Positions 23,111-35,494 of a stretch of DNA of 64,000 nucleotides are shown here, piece after piece. A program made the translations under genes and the position numbers. Position 1 is the stretch's first letter; each line of letters begins with the position of its first letter. The notes beneath the pieces were generated by a model. It was not told where the DNA came from. It searched no databases and saw only the letters and a program-made list of their open reading frames with translations. The DNA is taken from positions 41,623,539-41,687,538 of the forward strand of contig NC_061112.1 of NCBI RefSeq assembly GCF_002878395.1, in the 5' to 3' direction. This DNA comes from Capsicum annuum (Eukaryota > Streptophyta > Magnoliopsida > Solanales > Solanaceae).

Positions 23111-23399
23111 GAATAGGAATTGGACAAGTGTCCAGAACTAGATAAATACCAAACTCGATTTCCCTATCCGGAGAAGCACCAGGAAGATTATTCGAAAAGA
23201 TTTATGAAAGATCATTAACCACTAAAACTGACTGGAAAGAAGGACCTTCTGAGTTAAAATCTTTAACCCAGACCAAGTGATAAAGAAAACCTTTAGATAT
23301 TAACCTCTGAGCTCTAAGATAATAAATAAATCTCCCCCTAGGAGCTAGAGAACCACCCTCTCATTCTATAACCAGCTTACCAGAGAACCTAAAGATAAC

Positions 23400-24113
23400 C
23401 CTACAGGTTTGACAATCCAAGGAGCATAGCAAGAATGTAACTAGTCCATATCAAGAATGACATTGAAATCCACCATGCCCAACTCAAATAGATTCACAAG
23501 GTCTTCTTACCCACCAATATATACCACACACACCTTATAGAATCTCTTATCAATAATTGAGTCACCTACTGGGGTAGAAATAGAAAAAAGATCCAAAATA
23601 ACTTTAGGATCAAAACCAAAAGATATAGCCATATAAGGAGTCACATAAAAGTGAGTGGACCTCAGATCAAGCAAATAATATACATAATGAGAGAAAAGCT
23701 ATAATGTACCAATAACGACATCAGGTGATGCCTCGGATTCCTATCGGGATGCCAAAGCATATAACCTGTAACGTCCAATACTAGAACCAGGAATAGTAAT
23801 AGAAATTGATAAAACACCATCAGATGTAGGAGTAGAAAATAAAGCCACAGGAATCTTATTCTCCCTCATAGCAACCTTATTAACCGGATAATCCCTAAGA
23901 CGATGGACTTTTTTTCCATACTTAAAGAATTTATTCTTTCCTTTATCGCAATAACCACGATGAGGACAACCACAGAACTGACAAGAAGGGTATGAAGAAA
24001 CTGGCTGATCTCTGCTTGCCTGAGATTGGGCACCCTGTGCCTGAAAGTTGTCACCACTAAAATGATGCTTGTCGCCCAACTGGTAAGGAGCACTAGAAGA
24101 AGAGTAGGAACCA
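23400..24113 (-). pseudogene. G2 nucleocapsid and protease remnants
   Basis: A minus-strand frame of 112 codons (24079-23741) carries one clear cysteine/histidine stretch (CQFCGCPHRGYC) and a decayed knuckle FFKYGKKVHRLRDYP where both expected Cys of the CFKC form are lost. The following protease reads LDLRSTHFYVTPYMA at about 23675-23630 (usual LFD.GSTHS..T; Gly to Arg) and LGMVDFNVILDMD near 23475-23435. Confidence 0.7.
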
Positions 24114-24199
24114 AAACTCCCCTACTTCCTTTTTTGCCATTTTTACCATCTCGACTACCCTGAGATTGAGCACCTTCCTGGTCAAAAAACCTATTCCTC

Positions 24200-24945
24200 T
24201 TACCCTATCTATCCCTAAATTCTGCCTGCTTTCTGTTTTTATCCTCCACTTGTTGCATATGAATGGTCAATCTAGAGATGTCTATATCTCTAATCAACAA
24301 GGTAGTCTTGCTCCCCAAAATAAAATCTTGATTCAACCCAGAGGCGAAATTCCTCATCCTAGCCCGCATGTTAGCAACTAAATCAGAAGCATACCTTGAC
24401 AATTGATGAAAATTCAAGGCATATTCCTTGACAGACATCCTCCCATACTAGAGGTTCACAAACTCCTCCATCTTTACTTCCCTCAACTCTTAGGTAAAGA
24501 ACCGATCTAAGAAGGCCTAAGAAAAATTATCCCACAAGATTGATTCTTCCATATCACCCCTATCTCTGTCCCACTCTTCGTACCACTGATATGTAACCTC
24601 TTTGAGCTGATAAGTTGCAAAGTTTATCCCTTCCATATTAGTATCCCACATCACCTGAAATATTTTTTCCATTTCATCCAGGAAGCTATATGGACCCTCC
24701 TCCACCTTTACTACAGAAAAAATAGGTGGAACCATAACCATCTGAGCATTAACATGAATAGACTGACAAAATTTTGCATTAGTCACCTCTCCTTAAGAAG
24801 GACTAGTAGGAACTGATGGAACTCCAAAACTATCAGGGATAGGATCGTAAGATCGAAGATGCACCCTAGATGTAGTATGCACCGCTTCAGCATTACCCCC
24901 ATATGGGATAGAAGAATTTTTTTGTGTTCCAGATCTATGAGGCAT
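24200..24945 (-). pseudogene. G2 gag (capsid) remnant
   Basis: The likely start is the ATG at 24945 (MPHRSGTQKNS). One frame (24786-24517) reads GPYSFLDEMEKIFQVMW..ATYQLKEVTYQWYEEW and a later one (24438-24205) reads MSVKEYALNFHQLSRYASDLVANMRARMRNFASGL, the standard retrotransposon gag core in two parts. Stops and a short gap separate the two. Confidence 0.75.
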
Positions 24946-25141
24946 GATCTAAAAGACGAACAAATAAGGATTAGAGAAGATTCCAGGACTGAGACTCCAA
25001 GCTTGAAAATAGAATACCAAGAAAGTGAAACATTCCTAAATGCCTTGTAGCCTCCCCCTTATGAGTGTGGCACACTACATACTTATAAAAGAGACTCTAC
25101 TTGACATGGCTTTGTGGACTCCTAATTGACCATGAATGTAG

Positions 25142-25153
25142 GCTCTAATACCG
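25142..25153 (-). other. G2 primer binding site
   Basis: GCTCTAATACCG on the plus strand corresponds to CGGTATTAGAGC on the minus, two differences from the common TGGTATCAGAGC. It lies three bases from the LTR edge at 25157. Confidence 0.75.
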
Positions 25154-25156
25154 ACT

Positions 25157-27526
25157 TAACGCGATACAATCGGAGGCGTTGTCCGAATAGGAATCCCAAG
25201 TTTGACCGGGACTGGAGACCACCCCTGTTGCCCAACCTAACTTCCAGTCGCCTGCCTTGAGTTGGCTGAATTTTGAGCATGTAGCAAGATAGTGCAACAG
25301 CTCACATGAAGACCGTAGGATAAGATCATAACCGTGGTCGCCCCAACTGAGTCCAACTATCTCATATCAACAATCCAACCATACCAAACCATACCCAAGG
25401 CTATAAACTCGGCCATAACCAAAGATGTTCTCAAACATAATATAATTAATCCCAAAATAAAATATGATGAAACAGTAAGAAATTATATCCGAAGGTGCTA
25501 GCCTTCCAGCTTATTCCAATGCCAAGGCATACACTAATATTGATTCCTCCCATTCTAACCCATAGAAGTACCACAAAGACTCTAACAAAAAGAGCAATAA
25601 AATCCATTTGGGATATGCCCCCAACTATAGCCAAAATCAATATATAGAAATAAATCACAATGGCTAAAAATATCCATAATATGAAATAAAGCGTTCCAAA
25701 AGGATGGAAGCTCACCGCTTTATTCCAAGTGTTGTCCTCCAAGTAAATCATTATATAGGAGGAGTAGAACGACCAGTTCCTACATAACATGGGTATACAA
25801 CTGCCAGTAGACGGGTTAGCGGGTGAACGCTAGTATGATCTCAGGATAAGGATAAAATAATATCATTTATAAAACCATGTAAAACCATCCATATGAACAC
25901 AACCATATATATAAATATATAACCATGCCAAGAAAAGGGACCGGTTTTAGCATGCCTTCAAAACCTTTACATGGACTGTGTAGCATTGTCAACGTACGGG
26001 CTATATAGGTTCAGCTCCCCCTGCTAAAAGAGCCCCAATGCGTGATGTCGACTAGTACATAGCCCAAAATATAGTGTCACATCATGCGCATGGTCACTAA
26101 GACCGACCTCTTATCGGCAAATATAAGTTTCCAATTATGGTCCCCCCGGGACCTCCACCTTCTACGACTTTGGTACACATCCCGCCATTATTGCCTAATT
26201 AAATCAAATTTTTAAATAACCAAACCATTATCTATTTTTTAACCAAGGCCATTAATATTGGTATCATCATACCAAACTTTACTTACAAGTATTATCCATA
26301 GCCAACCATATATAGGTTTAAGGGGACTTTTAAATGTCATTCCATTTACCATATTAAACCACTTGGGGGATTCCATGTACCCCACAAGCATAACCATTTA
26401 GCCATATACCTTTCCAAATCATTTAAACCATGCATAATTTTTTTTACCAAGTTTAAAACAAGCAAGAGTTCCATTAAAATTAGTCAATGCAATGAATATA
26501 TCTTTATAAATATTTTGTCAAACACATTGGGGGCATAATATAACCAAAACTAATTCCAATTACCATTAAACCATTCCATGAAATTTAATTATCCAAAACC
26601 ACCATTAATGCATATAAAAGCATAATTAAAACCACGGGAAACCATAACCAACCATTTGATATCAAAACCCCTAGATCATATTTGAAAACCAAAATCATAT
26701 AGTCAATGAAATCATGAAAACATTCATAAAAACAATGCCTTTAGATATAATTAACAAAGACGAAAGAGAACATGCCTTAAACCAAGATGATCATGGAAAG
26801 AAATCACCAAGACAAGTCCCAAATCAATCCTCTAGTTGAAACCCTAGCCTTCCTGGTCTAAAAGCTTTTGAAAGAATTATAGAGTGTTTAGAAGAGTTTC
26901 TAAGTGTTAATGATAGGAATAATAGGGTAAATAACATTTCAAATAGGTTAGAAGTTGTGGGGCCTTATTAGGATAAATGGAGAAATGTCTAAAATACCCC
27001 CACTTAAGTTGCATCAAAATCTCATCATAGGGATATGAATGACCCTCACGAGTCATATCCTACCAATATAATTGGTACTCTCCACTCGTACCCTAGCCTC
27101 AACCTTTAGATCAAACACTATCTAACATACGGCTCATCCAACCAAGTTGTATCCAAAGCATATGATCCGTACCCCTGGCAGATTTAAACCCAAGGAAGAT
27201 TAAGACACTGTCCACCATATGAGTCCTGGTATGAATCATACCTTAGCTTACGACACATGGTTAGCCACTCGTACTCAGATCCAACCTAAGTAACTAAGTC
27301 TAAGATTAAGTTAAGGAACCAAATTATTCATAACCACCAATAAGACTCATAACCCTAAGTTGTATCCATTTCAGTACCAAAATCTATCCCACTAACCAAT
27401 ACTGGTCAGCATACGATTAGACCACACCTTCCATAACCCAACATACGGATCATCCTCGAGTCGTATTGGGTTTCAGAGATTAGAATTCCATGAAATTATC
27501 TATAGTCCAAAAACTAGGGTGTTTTA
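25157..27526 (-). repeat. G2 5' LTR
   Basis: Partner of 17720-20124. Its ends have decayed: TA in place of TG at 25157 and TA in place of CA at 27525-27526. The copy of GTCAT follows at 27527-27531. The open frame at 25446-25790 on the minus strand is incidental. Confidence 0.9.
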
Positions 27527-27531
27527 GTCAT

Positions 27532-29337
27532 ATTTAAAACTAGATAATCCCAGGTCTGGTAGTCACTAATACAAGCCACTAAATATAGAAATAAAAAAAA
27601 AGTTTGAGTATCTCAAAATGCAGAAAATGCATAAAGATAAGGATGGAGGAGATTTCAGTAGTCTCTAGAATCAATAACAGCTACCTTGAATCTTCAAAGA
27701 TGCTAAAACCAAAGACACCAAGAAAATCAGCGCCTGGAGGTCGTCAAATCGATACATGTACGTAAGGTGTAGAAAAAATATGGGTGAGTACGAAACCACG
27801 TGTACTCAGTAAGCATCGTCGATCGACCCTAATTCAAAGTGGTGAGACGAGTAACACCACGTCAACCATCTAAAACAATCATACAACTTTCACTCAATAA
27901 AACCACCCTATTTTAATTGAATAATCAAGTCATAAGGATATCATAACAGTTCAAGAATTCCTCAATACAGCAAAATCAAGTTGCAGATAGTCAAGTACTT
28001 AATAAATAATACAACGTCAATAATTACAGCTTACTTAATCCGAACTAGGAATGAATAAACGAAATTAATGCATATGTTGTGTACACACCTACCAAGCAAT
28101 GGCTTCATGGTCAGGACCCATGGGGGGCTCACAAGATCCATGTACTATGCAGGCGTGCACTCTGATCCCAATAAATATATTATTTAGGCATGTGCTCCGA
28201 CCCTAATAATAGATAATAACCTATAAACGTGCACTCTAACCCCATATGTAATGCAATGTATGACCTGCAAGCATGCAACTCCGATCCCAAATCAACAATA
28301 ACGTTAGTCAAAGAATTTTACGTCTTATGCCGAGTAAATATCAATTCCAAAATCAACTCAATTTATCAAGTTAGAGTATTCTCATTTGCTAATATTTTCA
28401 ACAATTTATTTACTATAGCAAATCAACCCATTGGGCTAGAAAATAGGAAAAATAGTTCAAACGTGCAATTGACTTATTTTAAATCCTCAATTAATACCGG
28501 TACCCGCATAGATGCTCGAAACTTCACTTAAATGGGACCTCGATTCCCATTTCTCCCATTATGCATATCTAACACATAAATACTTTAAAAAGTGTCTAAG
28601 AAAATCTCAACTTGCCTCAAATCAAAGCTCAAGCATCAGTTTATGAACTTGTCCTTTCGTAGAACTTCTGAACAATCAAATTCTATATAAATAAAGAATC
28701 TCCACAAGGATACGAACTAAAATATCAAATTTCAACTAAAACAGATCTTATTCGATCTCCAAATTCATAATTCTCACTCTAAGAATCCTAGACTTAAAAC
28801 TCAATTTATTTTAACTTCAAAAATCAAAATCCTTGAATTCATGGTGAACATGGAATATACAAATTATATTATTAATGCCAATGATTGGCTCACTCTACCA
28901 TATTTAACCATCATTACCTCATGATTATTATTATTTTACACTAATTATATAATATAACTATTAAATTTATCCAAAATAATAACTTTTGGCCTAACTACCA
29001 ATATGCGAACCATTACTACCATTTGCCGTATACATAATTCCACAAATTACTTAATATATATTATTCTACCTTCTTACCCTTAATCATTATCCAATGACTG
29101 CCCCAATCTTTTGACTCTTGTCATTATGTGTCACACACATACCCACCAATTAAACCTATTTTTAAACCCACAAAGGCATAATGATAGTAAGAGAAATCGG
29201 CAGAAAATCATAACCAACCTTAAGAGCAGTCTTTACTCTCCGCAAAGCAGAGGGTTTTGAAAGAAAATAATATTATTGCAACTGTGTTCCCCCATTACTA
29301 GATAATTTTTAGGTTATAATTTTTTTATTTTATTTTT
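27532..29337 (-). repeat. G1 5' LTR, middle part
   Basis: This continues the G1 LTR after the G2 insertion. It contains repeated short phrases around 28130-28290 (a GCATGCACTCCGATCCC-like motif three to four times), common in these LTRs. 28945-29337 pairs with 7239-7630. It ends with the target TTTTTTTATTTTATTTTT at 29320-29337. Confidence 0.75.
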
Positions 29338-30209
29338 CAGGATGCTAAGCCTAGTTATCTCTAATGTTCAACCCCTAATATTCCAATTTAATGTTCACCC
29401 TTAATGTCACTTTGTTGGATCGGCAAACCCCGACGCTGATGATGGCGTAGACATGCCGAAAGTAGGTAAAGGTTACTTCTTCTCCCTCTTTCTCTCCCCC
29501 GTCAGTTGTCTCTATCTTCTTCCCTCTCCATTCTTATTTTCTATTTTGTCACTGTTATCGCCGATAGGATTAGGTACCGCTGGCTCAACTCCGGTGATAG
29601 TGTAGATGTCCATCAGTGGTTAAGCAGGTTGGTACGATATAAGCCAGCGTACAGATTCTAGCATTACCCAGAAGATGCACTGGTGACATTCAGGCGACAC
29701 ACCAATAGTCGTTCTTTCAGGCGACTTTATTCTGACTACCAGTTTTGACATCATAATTACTAGAAATAGTAGCACGCAGGAGCACCGGTGATATCTAAAC
29801 TTTCATATTTAAACTTTAATATTTAGTCATTACATACAGTTTGGTTTTCTATATTATTCTGTTTCTGTTTTTTGTTTCTATTTTTGTTCCCTGTTTCTTA
29901 TTTTTTTGTTTGTTATGTGTTTGTTCTAGCAGCTAGGAAGATTAGGGTACTTTGTGCATGTCTTATCTTACTATTTTTGTACCATTACTTTATTCATTTG
30001 TTCATCAATTTAGGGCTTTCTTTTAGTTTTGAGTAGTGGCTAGAGGGGTCGATGGTGGAATAGGGTTATGTTCAAAGGAGTTAGAAGTCGGGGCTATTTT
30101 AGGAAGGGGTGAGAAGGAGAGGGTTAGGGTGGGTGTGGGGTATAGGTCGGGCATTAGAGAGGGTTTGGTGAAGGGTGTTAGAGATAGGCAAAAGGCGAGA
30201 GAAGATAGG

Positions 30210-31000
30210 TTGAGGGAAGGGTCTTGGAACATTGGGACCCTTTAGGGTAAGTCCGTAAAGCTGGTGAAGATTCTTAAGAAGAGGAGGATTAATATTGCGT
30301 ATGTGTAGGAGACTAGGTGGGTAGGATCTAAAGCTAGGAATATGGATGGGTACAAGCTGTGGTACTCAAGGAGTAAGAGACATTGGAATGGAGTGGGCAT
30401 CTTAGTGGATAATGAGCTTAGAAGAAAGGTGCTGGAGGTTAAGAGGGTCAGTGATAGGCTGATGAAGATTAAGTTGGTCATTGGGGGTTTTGCGTTGCAT
30501 GTGTGTAGTGTGTATGTGCCACAGATGGGCTTGGATGAGAAGGTAAAAGCAATATTTTGGGAGGATTTGGATGAGGTGATGAGAAGCGTGCCTAGCTCGA
30601 AGAAGATTGTCATAGTAGGGGACTTCAATAGCCATATTAGGGTCTTACCGGGAGGTTATGATAATGTGCATAGAGGTTTTGGTTTTGATGATAGAAATGG
30701 TGAGGGAGCTGCTTTATTGTATTTTTTAAGGGCCTTTGGGCTGGTGGTAGTGAATTTGAGTTTTCTGAAGAAGGAAGATTACTTGATTACTTTTTGAAGC
30801 ATGATAGACAAGACCCAGATTGACTTTCTACTACTTAGGAAGGGGGATATGGGGTTATGTAAGGACTATAAAGTCATTCCGAGTGAGCATATTTCGACCC
30901 AGCATAGGTTTTTAGTGATGGACTTGTCTATCAAAAAGTGCAAGAAGAGAAGGGTCAGGAAGAGTTGACCTAGAATTAAGTAGGGTGGCTTGACACTGGT
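30210..31000 (+). pseudogene. RTE endonuclease domain
   Basis: The domain starts GSWNIGTL (30218 on), then KSVKLVKILKKRRINIAYV, a stop at the Q position of Q-ET, ETRWVGSKAR, and a long open part 30342-30797: YKLWYS, GVGILVD, IVIVGDFNSHI (the GDFN motif at 30610-30650), GFGFDDRNGEGAALLYFL. After a stop it continues TQIDFLLLRKGD and the final motif SEHISTQHRFLVMDL (usual S.H..L..D). In the family it nicks target DNA to prime reverse transcription. At least five in-frame stops are present. Confidence 0.85.
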
Positions 31001-31429
31001 TAGTGTGCTGGAGATAGGGGAAAATATGGCAGGATTGGGGGCATGAGAGTGCAGGGGGTACGTGGATACTATATGGGATAAGGCTGCCAGCTGTATCATG
31101 GAGACTGCTAGAGAAGTGTTGGGTGTTTTAAGGGGTTGGACAGGACGTCATAAGGGGGATTGGTGGTGGAATGAATAAGTGAAGAAGAAAGTTGAGATTA
31201 AGAAGGAGGTGTATGTTAAATTGATTGAGAGTGAAGGTGAAGAGAAGAAGCGGGTGAATGGGGAGGTTTACAAAGTATCAAGGAAGAAGGCTAAGTTAGC
31301 AGTTATGGCTGCTAAATTGGTAGCGTTCGAGAGCTTGTAAACAGGGTTAGAGGAGAAAGACAGGAGAAAAGGTTGTATAGGCTTGCTAAGGCTAGGGAGT
31401 GGAAAGGTCGTAACCTCGATCAAATAAAG

Positions 31430-33000
31430 TGAATTAAGGGGGAGGATGGTAGTATTTTGGTGGAGGATGTTCACATTAAGAAGAGATGGCAAGAATACTT
31501 TCATAGACTTTTGAACGAGGAGGGGGTCAGAGGCATTAAGTTAGGGGAGCTAAAGCACTCGAAAGAGAGCTATGATTTCAGTTACTATAGGAATTTTAAG
31601 GTTGAGGAGGTCAGAAAGGTTATTCATAAGATGCGGAGGAGTAGGGCGACCGATCCTGACAAGATTCCAGTAGATTTTTGGAAGTATGCTGGTGAGGCAG
31701 GTTTAAGGTGGTTGACTAATTTATTTAACGACATTTTCAAGACTGGGAAAATGCCTGAGGCTTGGATATGGAGTACGTTGATTCTGTTGTATAAAAACAA
31801 GGGTGATATTCAGAGTTGTAACAACTATAGGGGTATTAAGCTGTTGAATTACACTATGAAGATTTGGGAGAGAGTGGTTGAGCGGAGGTTGAAGAGGGTC
31901 ATGTCCATTTCAGAGAATTAGTTTGGATTTATGCCTGGTCATTCAACGATAGAGGCAATATATCTGGTGAGGAGATTGGTGGAGTAGTATAGAGAAAGGA
32001 AGAGAGATTTGCACATGGTGTTCATCGACCTGGAAAAAATGCATGATAAAGTCCCAAGAGAGGTTCTTTGGAGATGCTTGGAGGTGAGAGGGGTTTTGGT
32101 GGCGTACATCAGAGCTATTAAGGACATGTACGATGGAGGGAAGACCCGAGTGAGGATGGCGGGAGGAGACTCAGAGCATTTTTTGGTCGAGACAAGGTTG
32201 CACCAAGTATTGACTCTTAGTTCGTTCTTATTTACGTTGGTGATGGACATGTTGACGTGGGGCATTCAAGGTGAGGTGCCTTGGTGTATGTTATTTGAGG
32301 ATGATGTAGTGCTAATTGATGAGTTGCGGGGGTGTATGAATGACAAATTGGAGGTTTGGAGGCAAATCCTTGAGTCTAAGGGGTTCAGGTTGAGTAGGTC
32401 CAAGACGAAGTATTTGGAATGCAAGTTCGGTGACTTAAGAAAGGAGGACAAAGTGGTGGTGAGGTTGGACTCCCAGGATGTCTGTAAAATGGACAGTTTT
32501 AAGTATCTTGGGTCTACGATTTAGGAGAATGGTGAAATCGATAAGGATGTCTCTAACTGTATTAGAGTAGGTTGGATGAAGTAACAGCTTGCCTCGAGAG
32601 TGTTGTGTGATAAAAAGGTGCCCCTTAAGCTTAAAGGCAGATTCTATAGAGTGTCAGTCCTATCGGCCATTTTGTATGGAGCGGAGTATTGGCCAGTCAA
32701 GCACTCTCACATCTAAAATTTAAAGGTGGTGGAAATGAGAATGTTGCGTTGGATGTGTAGGCTTACTAGAGTAGATAGAGTTAGGAATGATATTATCTGA
32801 GAGAATGTGGGGGTAGCTTCGGTAGATGATAAGATGCGAGAAGGAAGACTGAGATGGTTCGGGCATGTGATGACGAGGGGCGCGAATACCCCAGTCCGGA
32901 GGTATGAGAGGCTAGCTCTAGATGGATTCAGGAGGAGTAGAGGTAGGCTGAAGAAATACTGGATGGAGGTGATTAGACATGACATGGAGCAGCTCTAGCT
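31430..33000 (+). pseudogene. RTE reverse transcriptase domain
   Basis: Open segments 31457-31921, 32009-32524 and 32807-32998 cover the RT in order: KMRRSRATDPDKIPVDFWK, LILLYKNKGDIQSCNNYRGI, QFGFMPG (after a stop at 31918), [17 protein letters not shown] (motif A with its Asp), [12 protein letters not shown] (motif C; usual FADD, here FEDD, both Asp kept), [18 protein letters not shown], and the C-terminal [10 protein letters not shown] and DMEQL. A block equivalent to RLHQGSALSP is altered to [10 protein letters not shown]. Stops at about 31920, 31987, 32522, 32582 and 32714 interrupt it. Confidence 0.85.
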
Positions 33001-33466
33001 TACTGACACATGACCCTAGATAAGAAGGTGTTGAGGTCGCAAATAAAGGTAGAAGGCTAATGGGAGTGTGCGGGTTGTAGCTTGCAGTCAGGGGAGTGTT
33101 TGTGTAGCTGGGTTAGTAATCCTAGGCCTGTACATGGGTGTCCTTGGTTTGTTAGTGTATAATATGATTAGGAGGTTGTCCTATGTCTTATGTAGTAGTT
33201 CCTATTTTCTTATTTCGTCTCGCCCTTATTTCACGTATTTTGTATTTCTTTGATTTCTATTTTACTATTTCATATTCATGGTTTTATTATGTCATCCATT
33301 CACTTGTTTACTATTCTTTATCTTGAGCCGGGGGTCTATCGAAAATAACCTCTCTACTTCTTCGGAGGTAGCGGTATGGACTGTGTACATCTTACTCTTC
33401 CCAGACCCCACTTTGTGGGAATTCACTAGATTTGTTGTTGTTGTTGTATTTTTTTATTTTATTTTT

Positions 33467-33855
33467 AAATACTTCCCACTTAAATCTATTCTTATACATA
33501 AATCTCAAGAATTAAACAAAATATCGATTTGCATCATTAACCACCAACTAAAATACAGATCCTCAAATATTGTTTGGAGCCTCGAGAAAATAAATCAAAT
33601 ATGGATATTGATTAAAAATTACATTCCGAACTCGTTGAAACTAACATGAGATTAGTTTGAGGTTGTCTCGATTGAAGGTTGACCATGACCAGACTTAATT
33701 TTATTAAGGCTTAATAATTCAACGACTTATTAAATCACTTTCAAACACCTTGAGGGTTGGTACTACCCGCCCCCGTAAGTCATAATTCATGTGTAACAAC
33801 TATTAGGAGGAGTAAAATAAGAAAAATTCATAAAACGGCTAAAAGGGTTGTTATA
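33467..33855 (-). repeat. G1 5' LTR, outer part
   Basis: It pairs with 7630-7952 plus 13233-13331. It ends GGGTTGTTATA at 33855, beyond which the AT-rich repeat family begins. Confidence 0.8.
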
Positions 33856-34066
33856 ATATGAAACAATTAATAATCTAAAATATTAACTTTTTTGTCAAAA
33901 CTCCTTTATTTTATATATATATATAAATGAAATAAATGTGAATTAAGCTTGAAATAATTAATAATCTATAAAATTATTTTTGTTGTTGTCAAATATTAAG
34001 TAGCTAGTCCTCAAAATGGTTTCTAGAAAATCACTTAATATAATTATAGGCTAGACAATTCTCCTT

Positions 34067-34069
34067 TAT

Positions 34070-34141
<72 letters not shown>
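34067..34141. repeat. (TA)n and (TAGA)n microsatellite
   Basis: A TA tract is followed by about ten TAGA units inside block A. Confidence 0.9.
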
Positions 34142-34417
34142 TGAAATAATTAAAAAGTTTAATATATATAATTCAAGAAATTTTTTATACATTTTTTTAA
34201 TTTAAATATATATAATTCAAGAAGCCTATGTAAGGACAATTCTTAGATACTTTTATCCAATCGAAGTTAGTCTTAATAGTTTTTATCCAATAGAAGATAG
34301 ACTTAGTTGTCTTTTACCATAATATGAAATAAATATGGAATAAATATGAAACAATAAATAATGTACAAAATTATTTTCTTGTCAAATATATATAGATATG
34401 AGAAAAAAAATCAAAAT

Positions 34418-34461
<44 letters not shown>

Positions 34462-35033
34462 TTTAAAATATATTTAAAATTATATAAATCAAGAAAACTA
34501 TTTTAAGGACAAATATTAATTATTTTCATCCAATAGAAGTCAATCTTGATAAATTTTATCCAATAGAAGTTAGACTTAGTTATTTTTTTACGATAATATG
34601 AAATAAATATAGAATACATATTAAACAATTAATAATCTACAAAATTAGTTTTTTTGTCAAATCTCCTTTATTATATATATAGAGAGAGAAATAGAATAAA
34701 TTTGAAATAAATATGAAACAATTCATAGTCAACAAAATTATTTTTTAGTTGCCAAATGTTAAGTAGCTAGTTCTCAAAAACAACTTGGCATAATTATAGG
34801 CTAGACTATTTTTTTTTATTATATATATAGATATTAAGCAAATATGAAACAATTAGTAATCTACAAAATTATTTTTGGGTCAAATCACACTTATTATATA
34901 GATAGGAATAAATTTAATGTTGAATAAATATGAAACAATAATTGATCTACAAAATTTTTTTTTACTGTCAAATGTCAAGTTGCTAGTTCTTAAAAAGTTA
35001 TTTGGCATAATTATAGACTAGACAATTCTTCTT

Positions 35034-35036
<3 letters not shown>

Positions 35037-35124
<88 letters not shown>
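35037..35124. repeat. (TA)n(GA)n microsatellite
   Basis: About 20 TA units pass directly into about 22 GA units. Confidence 0.9.
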
Positions 35125-35127
<3 letters not shown>

Positions 35128-35315
35128 AATAAATATGAAACAATTAATTATCTACAAAATTATTTTTTTGTCAAATCTCCTTTATTATATATATAGAGAT
35201 AAAATAAATAAATATTAAAAAATTAATAATCTATAAAATTATATTTTTTACTATCAAATATCAAGTAGCTAGTTCTCAAAAAACCACCTGGCCTAATTAT
35301 AGGCTAGACTATTCA

Positions 35316-35316
35316 C

Positions 35317-35367
<51 letters not shown>
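35316..35367. repeat. (TTA)n microsatellite
   Basis: About 16 uninterrupted TTA units in block A. Confidence 0.9.
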
Positions 35368-35369
<2 letters not shown>

Positions 35370-35494
35370 GTGTGTGAAATAAATATGAAATAATTAGTAA
35401 TCTAAAAAAAAATTTGTCAAATCTCCTTTATTTTTTATATAAAAATGAAATAGATGTTGAATAAATATGAAACAATTAATAATCTTCAAATTTT

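Larger units (their letters stand above)
17720..27526 (-). mobile_element. G2: complete Ty3/gypsy chromovirus (Tekay/Del-like)
   Basis: Two long LTRs (17720-20124, 2405 bp; 25157-27526, 2370 bp) flank a minus-strand internal region in the gypsy order gag, protease, RT, RNase H, integrase, chromodomain. Primer site and polypurine tract lie at the expected edges, and a 5-bp target duplication surrounds the whole. By eye the LTRs agree at about 80-90%, so the insertion is old. The internal frames are broken throughout. It sits in the 5' LTR of G1 and is therefore younger than G1. The chromodomain and integrase motifs place it with plant chromoviruses. Confidence 0.9.
29338..33448 (+). mobile_element. 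RTE-clade LINE, near full length
   Basis: This 4111-bp plus-strand insertion is flanked by an exact 18-bp target duplication, TTTTTTTATTTTATTTTT, at 29320-29337 and 33449-33466. It ends in (TTG)n, the RTE type of tail in nightshades. One endonuclease and one reverse transcriptase domain occur in the RTE order, followed by a characteristic 3' region (CTTCTTCGGAGGTAGCGG.. to GTTGTTGTTGTTGT). About 900 bp of noncoding leader (29338-30210) precedes the coding part. It interrupts the G1 5' LTR, so it is younger than G1. Several nonsense changes make it inactive. Confidence 0.9.
7239..33855 (-). mobile_element. G1: Ty3/gypsy LTR retrotransposon, nested host
   Basis: Without its insertions G1 reads on the minus strand as: 5' LTR (33855-33467, 29337-27532, 17719-17554), primer site at 17551-17540, gag, protease, RT, RNase H, remnant integrase and chromodomain tail (17350-13340), then a partial 3' LTR (13331-13233, 7952-7239). 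The two LTR copies match along 28945-29337 with 7239-7630 and along 33467-33855 with 7630-7952 plus 13233-13331. About 1.6 kb of the 3' LTR is missing on the left. The right boundary ends GTTATA, where CA would be expected. Three later insertions (L1 LINE, G2, RTE LINE) split both LTRs. The tail DMRSKYPHLF marks it as a chromodomain-bearing gypsy (Tekay/Del-like). Confidence 0.8.
33856..35494. repeat. AT-rich complex tandem repeat, block A
   Basis: Degenerate units carry the same landmarks in the same order: AAATATGAAACAATTAATAA, CTACAAAATTATTTTTT, GTCAAATCTCCTTTATTATA, AAGTAGCTAGTTCTCAA, and ATAATTATAGGCTAGACAA followed by a TA-rich tract. The last landmark recurs near 34045, 34795, 35012 and 35298, giving steps of about 215-290 bp where units are complete. 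A further phrase, ATCCAATAGAAGTTAGACTT, appears at 34260-34300 and 34540-34580. No coding sequence. Confidence 0.8.

Noticed and set aside
25446..25790. 114-codon frame with hydrophobic stretches that looks like membrane segments
   Set aside because: It lies in the G2 5' LTR. Hydrophobicity follows from T-rich codons, and the sister LTR does not preserve the frame.
30036..30245. Frames on both strands near the RTE start (Gly/Arg-rich and Pro/Leu-rich)
   Set aside because: The plus frame is the RTE leader running into the endonuclease start, and the minus frame is its shadow.
33900..35494. Regular repeats considered as a CRISPR-like array
   Set aside because: Unit length, degeneracy, AT-rich microsatellites and the plant context exclude it.
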